Part shown: one piece after another, positions 8,151-15,434 of the stretch
How positions within the stretch are numbered: position 1 is the stretch's first letter
How the letters are laid out: every line of letters starts with the position of its first letter
NCBI GenBank assembly: GCA_029933565.1
Contig: JAOZNY010000025.1
Location: 1,633 to 20,652 of the forward strand
DNA length: 19,020 nucleotides
DNA from: Bacteroidales bacterium
GTDB taxonomy: Bacteria > Bacteroidota > Bacteroidia > Bacteroidales > F082
Direction of reading: 5' to 3'
Program-made: the position numbers and the translations under genes
The notes under the pieces: model-generated
What the model was told of the DNA's origin: nothing
What the model saw: the letters and a program-made list of their open reading frames with translations, nothing else
Database searches by the model: none

Positions 8151-9356
8151 TTATTCTTTTAGAATAGGAAATATCTTCTTATAGGTTGCACATCGCCATA
8201 CCCATTCAATTGGTCCAAATTTGAACCACCTGAACCAAAGCATACTAAAAGCAATTTGTCCTATTAATATCACCAGGCCAAAATAATAAATGCTTTCAAG
8301 GCTCAATTTTCCATAATATTCCAATCCAATAATTGGGTAAAATACAAAAATACCAATAATTGACTGACCTATATATGATGTAAGCGACATGCGTCCGTAG
8401 GCTTTAAAGCCTTCCCAAAGAAATAGTTTAGGGAACTTATGTAGTAAAATTGCAATTATTGAAATGTATGAAAGAGCAAGACTTATTTGTCCAACCTCGT
8501 GAATTAGTTTGTAAAGAATATCTGACCAACTTTTTGAATAGGATGAAACTCCTCCTTTTAATGTCATGGAGAGATAAGTTAATCCAAAGCCTAATATAAG
8601 CCATATTATCAATGTTTTGAACTTTTTGACTGTAGATGTGAAATAACCAGAACTGTAAAGGTAACTGCCCAAAAGAAACAATCCCAGAACTTTAAAAGGC
8701 CTACCTGATGGAATAAAGTCGTACCATCTCCAAATAAGATTGTGAAAATTCATTTTAAAAACGGTAATAAAATTCACCGATTGAAACCCTGTAACTACCT
8801 CTTCCGGTGACATGTCAGGATACATTTTTAAGGCTACTGCTGTTATCTCAGGAATTTCGGAAGCAAATGTGTACATATAAATAATATCCAATAACAGTGG
8901 TGTTACAAATAGTAGCAACGCCATCTTTAGTTGCATAGACTGGGAAATATTTCTAATTGTCAACATAATGAAACCCATTAGAGCGTAGAGCACCAAAATA
9001 TCTCCTGACCATATCAGCGCATGTGAAAGACCAATTAATATAAGTAAACCCAGACGTCTGGCATAAAGTGGTGGAAAAGCAGGGTTATCCTTGTTCCTGG
9101 ATATCTGTAAACTAAAACCGATCCCAAATAACAAAGAGAAAATAGTATAGAATTTAGTATCAATAAAATACTTTAAGATATCGTAAAGCATACGATCATC
9201 TTCGATATTTCCAAATGATATAATTGTATTAAAATCCAGGAATTTAATACCACTCCAACTAAGGATATTAGCAAAAAGAATCCCAATGAGAGCAAATCCC
9301 CTTATTACGTCAAGCAATTCAATTCTGTTAGTAACGGGAGCAAGATTTTTAACCAT
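8151..9356 (-). CDS. DUF418 (YeiB-like) multi-pass membrane protein
   Basis: The 401-residue protein has about ten hydrophobic segments. It carries the family's N-terminal signature RIELLDVIRGFALIGIL, which leads into TM1, and the C-terminal DUF418 hallmark FGPIEWVWR. The family includes E. coli YeiB and is distantly related to membrane acyltransferases and heparan-alpha-glucosaminide N-acetyltransferase-like proteins. No substrate is established for this branch. The gene starts 18 bases after the stop of the symporter gene, so co-transcription is likely. The 75-base gap before the efflux adaptor is the widest in this stretch. I see no catalytic motif that would define a reaction. Confidence 0.85.
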   Translation of the reverse strand: MVKNLAPVTNRIELLDVIRGFALIGILFANILSWSGIKFLDFNTIISFGNIEDDRMLYDILKYFIDTKFYTIFSLLFGIGFSLQISRNKDNPAFPPLYARRLGLLILIGLSHALIWSGDILVLYALMGFIMLTIRNISQSMQLKMALLLFVTPLLLDIIYMYTFASEIPEITAVALKMYPDMSPEEVVTGFQSVNFITVFKMNFHNLIWRWYDFIPSGRPFKVLGLFLLGSYLYSSGYFTSTVKKFKTLIIWLILGFGLTYLSMTLKGGVSSYSKSWSDILYKLIHEVGQISLALSYISIIAILLHKFPKLFLWEGFKAYGRMSLTSYIGQSIIGIFVFYPIIGLEYYGKLSLESIYYFGLVILIGQIAFSMLWFRWFKFGPIEWVWRCATYKKIFPILKE

Positions 9357-9374
9357 AATTTTTATTTTTTAAAT

Positions 9375-11012
9375 TTATTTCATATTCAATTTAGCAGATT
9401 TGAGTTTATCCCAATAAATGATTAGGTCTTTTTTTATTTCAGGAGCCATAATAAATAGTCCAAGTAGGTTTGGAATAGCCATAGCAAGTATCATCATATC
9501 TGAGAATTCCATTACAGTTAAGATGTCGGTAGATGCACCAATAACCACAAAAATCAGAAATGAAAGTTGGAAAATAATATTTGTAACTTTACGTGAACCA
9601 AAGTATTTTTCACCAAAACCTCCAAACAAATAATCAAACCCCTTTAAACCATAATAGGACCAGGAAACAATTGTTGAAAAGGCAAATAGTGTTACTGCAA
9701 TAAGAAGTACAAAAGGAAACCAGGAAAGTGTAGATTTGAAGGCTGCGGAAGTAAGTTGAACTCCTGCAAGTCCTTGAGTATCTTCGGCAAAACCAGTAAA
9801 AATAAGAACTAATGCTGTCATTGTACAGATAATTACGGTATCGATAAATGGTTCAATGGAAGCAACTATGCCTTCGCTAACAGGTTCTTCATTTATTGAT
9901 GCAGAGTGAGCAATGGCAGCACTTCCCATCCCTGCCTCATTTGAAAATGCTCCTCTTTGAATACCGTAAATCATAACACCAATAATACCTCCCTTAACGG
10001 CATCGGGATAAAAAGCATTTGTAAATATTAAGGACAAAGCATGACCAGTATGTTCAATATTCATCACAATAATTATTAATGCTGCCAAAATGTAAATCCC
10101 TGCCATGAGGGGTACAATTGTCTCGGTTACCTTACCTATACTTTTAATACCACCAATAATTACAAAACCAACAAGTATTGCCATGAAAACACCATAAATT
10201 GCTCCATAATGTTCTATGGACGGAAAGAACACAACTAATTGATTAAAAGCCTGATTGGCCTGTAGCATATTTCCACCACCAATGGAACCACCCATAACAG
10301 TTAGGGCAAACAAAAAGGCAAGGAATACTCCAAGTTTGCCCATATTCTTACCTCTTTTCATTAAACCATACTTTAGGTAATACATTGGACCACCAGAAAC
10401 AGAACCATCTTTTCCAAAAATGCGGTATTTATGTCCTAAAGTAACTTCGGCAAATTTTAGCGACATTCCAAGCAAGCCAGCCACTATCATCCAAAATGTA
10501 GCTCCGGGACCACCAATTCCAATAGCCAGTGCGACACCTGCAATATTACCCATGCCAACAGTTGCCGACAATGCGGTGGTTACTGATTGCAAAGGAGTTA
10601 CTTCGCCCTTAGATCCCTTTTTGGCATATTTACCCCTGATAATATCTATTGCATGTTTTATGCCTTTAAAGCCAATAAATTTAAGGTAAACCGTAAAAAA
10701 TAGTCCTCCGGCTAAGAGCCATAAAACTATCAAACGAAGTGGTGCTTTTACGGGATTGCCATTTTCATCGTAAACCGCTTTGCCATTGTCATCGTACACC
10801 TGTTGATCGTAAATACCCAGTTCATAAAACGGATCAATAAAAAGAACCATTTCAAAGTATTTAACAAGTGGAGTGAATGCCCGATCTATTTGTTGGCTAA
10901 AAGTTAGTTCTTTTTCCTTGTCTTTTTGTTGTTCCTGCTGCTCAGCCGATACACTGAAGTTGATAAAAATTACCAATACAACAAATATGTATTTAACTTT
11001 ATTAATACTCAT
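9375..11012 (-). CDS. Sodium:alanine/glycine symporter (AGCS family) with N-terminal signal peptide
   Basis: The 545-residue inner-membrane carrier couples uptake of alanine or glycine to Na+ (or H+). AGCS signatures are clear: TALSATVGMGNIAGVALAIG followed by GGPGATFWM, then SGGPMYYLK, and GIQRGAFSNEAGMGSAA further on. ATG 11012 is chosen over an upstream ATG at 11096. It begins one base after the previous gene's stop (TAA-T-ATG), and the first 24 residues then form a clean signal peptide (MSINKVKYIFVVLVIFINFS, then VSA|E). The upstream start would overlap the GNAT-like gene by 83 bases and bury that signal. About 70 residues, mostly charged, sit between the signal peptide and TM1 and include an 8-residue repeat (VYDDNGKA/VYDENGNP). 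Translational coupling to the GNAT-like gene is likely. Confidence 0.93.
   Translation of the reverse strand: MSINKVKYIFVVLVIFINFSVSAEQQEQQKDKEKELTFSQQIDRAFTPLVKYFEMVLFIDPFYELGIYDQQVYDDNGKAVYDENGNPVKAPLRLIVLWLLAGGLFFTVYLKFIGFKGIKHAIDIIRGKYAKKGSKGEVTPLQSVTTALSATVGMGNIAGVALAIGIGGPGATFWMIVAGLLGMSLKFAEVTLGHKYRIFGKDGSVSGGPMYYLKYGLMKRGKNMGKLGVFLAFLFALTVMGGSIGGGNMLQANQAFNQLVVFFPSIEHYGAIYGVFMAILVGFVIIGGIKSIGKVTETIVPLMAGIYILAALIIIVMNIEHTGHALSLIFTNAFYPDAVKGGIIGVMIYGIQRGAFSNEAGMGSAAIAHSASINEEPVSEGIVASIEPFIDTVIICTMTALVLIFTGFAEDTQGLAGVQLTSAAFKSTLSWFPFVLLIAVTLFAFSTIVSWSYYGLKGFDYLFGGFGEKYFGSRKVTNIIFQLSFLIFVVIGASTDILTVMEFSDMMILAMAIPNLLGLFIMAPEIKKDLIIYWDKLKSAKLNMK
10756..10803. repeat. Two-copy 24-bp tandem repeat inside the symporter gene
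   Basis: Two adjacent 24-base units both begin TTGCCATT and differ at a few positions. On the coding strand they give VYDDNGKA and VYDENGNP in the extracytoplasmic N-terminal extension of the symporter. The repeat keeps the reading frame. Confidence 0.6.
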
Positions 11013-11013
11013 A

Positions 11014-12189
11014 TTATACAATTTTGGCTCTTTTAAATTCTTTTTCCCTGTCAAACAAATACCTATAAGTAACGTGAACCTTTCTAAGATCAGCATTTAA
11101 GGTTTCTACCATATTTATCATTTTCGGATTAAAATCACCTATCCAGTTCATCTCAAGGTCAGTGTAATGCATGCCTTCTCCTACTTCATCCTCAAAAAAA
11201 TTGATCATGCCATCGGTAATGCTTTTCCCTTGAAACTCAGGCTTTACGCCAAATAATAAGCCTAAAGCCCTATTACTTTGTTTTCTTAATTTTAAGTCGA
11301 ACAGCAACCTTAATTTATTTATCAGGTTTAGATTCCCATTAAACTTTTTGATTATTGGATTAATATCAGGGATCATTAAAAAAAATGCAATAGGCTCTTG
11401 TCCTTTGTATGCAAAAATTAACAATCGTGGGTCAAGTATTTGTTTTAGCGATTTGAATAGGGCAGATGAATGTTTTTCAGTTAATGGCCTTACGCCAGGA
11501 AACTTTGCCCAACTGGCATTAAATACTTCTAAAAAATTTATTTCCGATTTTTTTGGATTCTTTCTATCGTGAATTCCAAAACTAATGTCAGGTTCATTTC
11601 TTTTTAACTCTTCTGCATTTTTGCGAAATTTTGGGTCAATTAATCCAACTTCCAGTTTTATGTGATAAGTTAATTGGTTGAAGAAGTTTTGGAAACCATA
11701 ATTTTCAAATAAATTATTGTAGTATGCATGATTGTATGGCATATTGTAAACAGGCTCATGAAAACCTTCCTTTAAACAGCCCCAGAATGTTTCTCGCGAA
11801 CCAAAGTTTATTGGGCCATCCATGGCTTCCATGCCTTTTTCTTTTAGCCAACTCATTGATGCTTTGAATAATAAGTTAGAGGCTAACTGATCGTTGATGC
11901 ATTCGAAGAAACCTACACCTCCTGTGGGCTGATCATTTTTCTCGGAAGTTTTTTGATCGTAAAAAGCGGCTATTCTTCCAACTACTTTCTGATTATCAAG
12001 CAAAATCCACCTAATAGCCTCGCCTGATCTGAATGATTTATTTTTCTTTAGATTAAAAACTTTATCAAGATCCTGATCAAGATATCTTACCCAGTTTTCG
12101 TCATTTTTGTAGAGAGTAGATGGGAAATTAAGAAATAGTTTGTTGGTTTTATTATCTGTAACTTCCAGAAGATTGTAATTATTGCCCAT
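11014..12189 (-). CDS. GNAT-like (acyl-CoA N-acyltransferase fold) protein of unknown substrate
   Basis: The 391-residue cytoplasmic protein has no signal peptide or membrane segment. Its central part (MDGPINFGSRETFWGCLKEG, then GF..PVYNMPYNHAYYNNLFENYGF, residues about 120-170) has the pattern of Bacteroidota proteins usually labelled GNAT or N-acetyltransferase-like. The C-terminal half (LLFGVKPEFQGKSITDGMI, then EMNWIGDFNPKMINMVETL) resembles a second GNAT-like unit, where the QGKSI stretch could be a degenerate CoA-binding loop. The assignment is by pattern recall only. It starts 44 bases after the MFS gene and ends one base before the symporter start, so it belongs to the same transcription unit. 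Possible roles include acylation of an amino acid or small amine handled by the neighbouring carrier, but nothing in the sequence proves this. Confidence 0.65.
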   Translation of the reverse strand: MGNNYNLLEVTDNKTNKLFLNFPSTLYKNDENWVRYLDQDLDKVFNLKKNKSFRSGEAIRWILLDNQKVVGRIAAFYDQKTSEKNDQPTGGVGFFECINDQLASNLLFKASMSWLKEKGMEAMDGPINFGSRETFWGCLKEGFHEPVYNMPYNHAYYNNLFENYGFQNFFNQLTYHIKLEVGLIDPKFRKNAEELKRNEPDISFGIHDRKNPKKSEINFLEVFNASWAKFPGVRPLTEKHSSALFKSLKQILDPRLLIFAYKGQEPIAFFLMIPDINPIIKKFNGNLNLINKLRLLFDLKLRKQSNRALGLLFGVKPEFQGKSITDGMINFFEDEVGEGMHYTDLEMNWIGDFNPKMINMVETLNADLRKVHVTYRYLFDREKEFKRAKIV

Positions 12190-12233
12190 AAAAAACTGAG
12201 AATTGATTTTATGGTGTAAATATAAAAATATAT

Positions 12234-13511
12234 TTATTTATCAATTACTTTTTTGCTTGTTGCAAGTGCAAAAGTTGCCAACAGACCCAGTATTGAAATG
12301 CCTGCAAGCATTATAAAATAATTCTGGTAACCCGTAAAACCAGGATTGCCATCTAATATACGACCTGCAATTGAATTGAAGAATACATCAGGTGTATAGC
12401 CAATTAGAGAAATTAAGCCAACTGCCGTACCAGTTATTCTTGCAGGTATTTTTGTTTCCTGAATTAAAGCAAAATATACGCCCCTTAAAGCATATACGCC
12501 CATAAAAGTAATAATAATATTAGTGAAAATTATATTTGCAATATTCGACTCAGGATTTAAAATAGAGAGAATTGTATAACTTATTATCAACAGAATAAAT
12601 GAAACTATAATCACCTTTTTTGCCGAAAGGCGATCGACAATAAATCCGGCAGTAACAGCCGAAACAGGACGTAAATAGGCAGTGATTGACATAAACCTTG
12701 CTGCTTCCAGTTCATTCATTCCCAGTACATCAACGGCATAAAGAGAATAGTAATCGAGGCCTTTGTATCCGCAGTATGCACTCACAACAATTATTGCCTG
12801 CAACCAAACATTACGATTGTGGATAACTTCTCTCATTCCATTTAGAGGATTAGCATATTTGGTTTTGTTGTTTTGTGTGTTTTCTGGAATAATGAACCAA
12901 ACAAAAAGTCCTGCCACAGAAGTCATAAAAACGTACAGCCATATTACTGACTTCAAAGCTGCAATACGATCATGGTCCGATAAACTGTTAATATCGTCAG
13001 GAAAAACCCTGCTCAAAATAAAAACAGCAATAGTTGCAATTGTTGCTGCTGCAAGTCCTCTTCCTCCATCGAGTATTCCAAAGGCTTTACCTTGATTTAA
13101 TTTTCCGCCCCATTCTCGCGTGGCTTTAATCATTGCAGCCCAGAAGAGAAATATTGTTGTTATACCCCAATAACCATAAAGTATTCCAAGACCCAAATGA
13201 TGAGGCATGAATGTCATGTAAACACCACCAAGGGCTGTTGCAAATAAAGAAGCGGACATTAATTTCCTGGCAGAGAATCGGTCGGCAATAATTCCGCCCG
13301 GAAAATATGCCAGCATCGCCATTATACCATAAACAGATAAAATATCACCAAAGTTGGAATTTGTAAGATTAAAGGCTGAAAGTAGGGTAGGGCGGAAAAA
13401 ACGTGCAACATGAAAAGGAAGACTGAAGATCATTTCACCAGCAAAAACAAGACTGAAAATAACGAGCCATTTTGATGTTCTTGATTGTGTTTTGTGATTC
13501 TGTACTTCCAT
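12234..13511 (-). CDS. Major facilitator superfamily transporter
   Basis: The 425-residue protein has about twelve transmembrane segments in two six-helix halves. The loop 2-3 MFS motif is visible as GGIIADRFSARK near residue 72, with its counterpart GFIVDRLSAKK in the second half. A central WGGKLNQGKAFGILDGGRG segment, loosely like the sugar-phosphate/OFA-type carriers (COG2271-like), lies before TM5. The substrate is unknown. ATG 13511 lies 24 bases after the zinc-finger gene, and 44 bases separate its stop from the GNAT-like gene, so it is probably in the same operon as both. Confidence 0.9.
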   Translation of the reverse strand: MEVQNHKTQSRTSKWLVIFSLVFAGEMIFSLPFHVARFFRPTLLSAFNLTNSNFGDILSVYGIMAMLAYFPGGIIADRFSARKLMSASLFATALGGVYMTFMPHHLGLGILYGYWGITTIFLFWAAMIKATREWGGKLNQGKAFGILDGGRGLAAATIATIAVFILSRVFPDDINSLSDHDRIAALKSVIWLYVFMTSVAGLFVWFIIPENTQNNKTKYANPLNGMREVIHNRNVWLQAIIVVSAYCGYKGLDYYSLYAVDVLGMNELEAARFMSITAYLRPVSAVTAGFIVDRLSAKKVIIVSFILLIISYTILSILNPESNIANIIFTNIIITFMGVYALRGVYFALIQETKIPARITGTAVGLISLIGYTPDVFFNSIAGRILDGNPGFTGYQNYFIMLAGISILGLLATFALATSKKVIDK

Positions 13512-13535
13512 TATTTTTTCAAATATTTATTACTC

Positions 13536-13802
13536 CTAGACTCTACGAGAACATTTTACACACAACGATCCGGGCATGATTAGTAATCTTTGAATGGGAA
13601 TTGGTTCGCCACAACCTATACAATTACCAAAATTATCATCTTCAATGTGTTCCATCGAAATATCTATCTTCTTTAATTTATCTTCCGCCTTGCGCAGTGC
13701 TGCCTCGTTAATGCTTTTATTATTAATTGCATCCATTCGGCTTACTCGACCTATGGCACAATCAGGTTCGATAGGTTTAGTAAGTTCTTTTAACTCAGAC
13801 AA
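13536..13802 (-). CDS. TraR/DksA-type C4 zinc-finger protein, 5' end apparently frameshifted
   Basis: The in-frame part ends with a C4 zinc finger, NCIGCG...SLCVKC (Cys61, 64, 81, 84 counted from the TTG at 13802). It is preceded by the conserved TKPIEPDCAIGRVSRMDAIN segment typical of Bacteroidota DksA-like proteins. Such proteins bind the RNA polymerase secondary channel or act as small transcription modulators. The 88-residue product from TTG 13802 lacks the usual N-terminal coiled coil. The same frame continues upstream for 20 more codons (KKQIKESLLKEKSKLKERLS) with no ATG before a stop at 13863. A one-base change in the 7-A run at 13851-13857 would join it to TTG 13870, preceded by AAAGGA, giving about 111 residues, the normal family length. 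The gene therefore may be mis-sequenced, slippage-dependent or damaged. Confidence 0.75.
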   Translation of the reverse strand: MSELKELTKPIEPDCAIGRVSRMDAINNKSINEAALRKAEDKLKKIDISMEHIEDDNFGNCIGCGEPIPIQRLLIMPGSLCVKCSRRV

Positions 13803-13911
13803 TCTTTCTTTTAGTTTAGATTTCTCTTTTAGTAGAGATTCTTTAATTTGTTTTTTTCTTCTTTATTCAATTTATCCTTTTGGTGCAAATGAAAGAAAAA
13901 AAGATAAGTGC

Positions 13912-15420
13912 CTACCAAATTATTTCCACACCTTCATTTATAACAATTTCATCACCATTTTTCATTTCTGCAATTAGCAGATACAAATAATTGGTGCCCC
14001 TGTTTACTTTTGTGTCGAAGAAAATGACATCTTCGTTGCTGGTGAAGGTTTTCTTTAGCACCGATTTGTTTTGACCATATTTTTTGTAAAGCATAAGTTT
14101 TGCTATTTGCTCGTTTAAGGGATGTTTCCACGAAATTTGTATGCCGTCTTTTTGTTTTTTAAGATCTAGGATAACATGAATTTTTGGCGCATAACGGTTT
14201 ACTGTTGTAACAATTTTGTTTGCCGAAACTTTATTGTTAATACCAACTCCTTCAACAGTATAAATATATTTGCCCTCACTGCGGTAAACAGAGTCAACAA
14301 AGAAATTTTGTGTAATTATTTGGCTGTTTAGTTTAGTGGGGGGGATGCTTTTTTCGTTTATGTAAATATTGTAACCAATAACCAAGCCGTCAGTAGGAGG
14401 AACCCATAATAGTTTTATGCTACCATCACTATTGGTGATAAAATCAAGTTCTTTCGGAGGCAGAACTGGTTCATGTTCAGTAATATAAAAACTCAGGGTG
14501 TCGCTACTGCTGCTTTCTGCAAAACCATCGCTAAGGTTGCGCACATAATATTTTGCTCTTGTTGCTGTTTTTATCTGTAAAGAAGCATCCACAAAAAAGG
14601 CTTCTTTTTTAATATTTTCGGCCATTTCATTTATTAACTGAAACGCTTGGTCTTCAAGGCCTCGATAAACCCTATAACCAATAATGTTATGTCCTGTATT
14701 TTTCCATTGTAGGATTATGGAATCGTTGCTGAATGTTCCAATAATATTTTGTGGACGTATGGGTTTTTCGGTAAATGTGGCAAATGCAGGTATTCGCACG
14801 CTGGGCAACTGCTCACCAAAATAATCGTTGATAACCATAAAATAGTACCACGGCTCATTCGATTTGGTAACCACATCGGTAAAACTTACTGCATTGGCAC
14901 TTAAATCGGTAATTTTTATGTAGCCGGTATCGTAACTGCTACTTCGGTATAAGGCAATACTGCTAACGGTTTCGTTAAAATTAAGTTTCCAATTGAGTTG
15001 GATGGCCTTACGGTCTTCAACCGGATTGGCTTTAAAAAATGCAATTTGCGGTTTGGGAAGCAGACCAAAATTATTTGCAACAGCCGTTTCCGATTGTATT
15101 TCCTTGTCTCCTATTTTTGCCAGGATAAAATAGAAATACAATCCTTTTTTGCTTAGGCTTGTGTCGATAACAACAAACTCGGTGGTATCGGTTTTTTCTA
15201 ACTGATATGAATAATGGATGGTGTGAATTTCAGTAAGTTCGTCTTCATTTACTCCTGTTCTGAAAATTTGAAACTCGCTTGTGTCTGGAGTTGAGATTGT
15301 TTGCCAGTAAATCTCAGGATAGTTAGAATTACTGATAGTCTTTTTAAGAATTATGTTCTGTCCAGATAGTAGAATAGGAAGAACAAATAGCACAACTAGA
15401 TATATTTTTTTCATTGTCAT
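13912..15420 (-). CDS. Exported protein with about five fibronectin type III-like modules
   Basis: The 502-residue protein has a signal peptide (MTMKKIYLVVLFVLPILLSG, cleavage near residue 20, then QN). The rest is a chain of roughly 95-residue beta modules beginning near residues 22, 125, 220, 317 and 412. Each has the FN3 pattern of a Trp in strand B and a Y.VYR/Y.IYI-type strand (IQLNWK..IALYRSS, IILQWK..YRVYRGL, IKLLWVPP..YNIYIN, IQISWKHP..LMLYKKYG). FN3 arrays usually mediate adhesion or spacing at the cell surface. No catalytic domain is seen, and the C-terminus (VINEGVEIIW) does not look like a type IX secretion sorting domain. ATG 15420 or the ATG two codons later can serve as start. 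The gene begins 14 bases after the large surface protein gene, so the two are very likely co-transcribed and may act together. Confidence 0.82.
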   Translation of the reverse strand: MTMKKIYLVVLFVLPILLSGQNIILKKTISNSNYPEIYWQTISTPDTSEFQIFRTGVNEDELTEIHTIHYSYQLEKTDTTEFVVIDTSLSKKGLYFYFILAKIGDKEIQSETAVANNFGLLPKPQIAFFKANPVEDRKAIQLNWKLNFNETVSSIALYRSSSYDTGYIKITDLSANAVSFTDVVTKSNEPWYYFMVINDYFGEQLPSVRIPAFATFTEKPIRPQNIIGTFSNDSIILQWKNTGHNIIGYRVYRGLEDQAFQLINEMAENIKKEAFFVDASLQIKTATRAKYYVRNLSDGFAESSSSDTLSFYITEHEPVLPPKELDFITNSDGSIKLLWVPPTDGLVIGYNIYINEKSIPPTKLNSQIITQNFFVDSVYRSEGKYIYTVEGVGINNKVSANKIVTTVNRYAPKIHVILDLKKQKDGIQISWKHPLNEQIAKLMLYKKYGQNKSVLKKTFTSNEDVIFFDTKVNRGTNYLYLLIAEMKNGDEIVINEGVEIIW

Positions 15421-15434
15421 TTTCTTTAAACAGA

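Noticed and set aside
8385..8412. GTCCGTAGG core resembling the hairpin family
   Set aside because: It lies in the DUF418 coding region and lacks the complementary 5-bp arms around GTA.
11013..11096. Symporter start at 11096 overlapping the GNAT-like gene by 83 bases
   Set aside because: It is an ATG, but it would place a charged stretch before the signal peptide. The ATG at 11012 lies one base after the previous stop.
13871..13911. Possible terminator between the FN3 gene and the zinc-finger gene
   Set aside because: A poly-T run is present on the minus strand, but the preceding sequence forms at most a 4-bp stem with a wobble pair.
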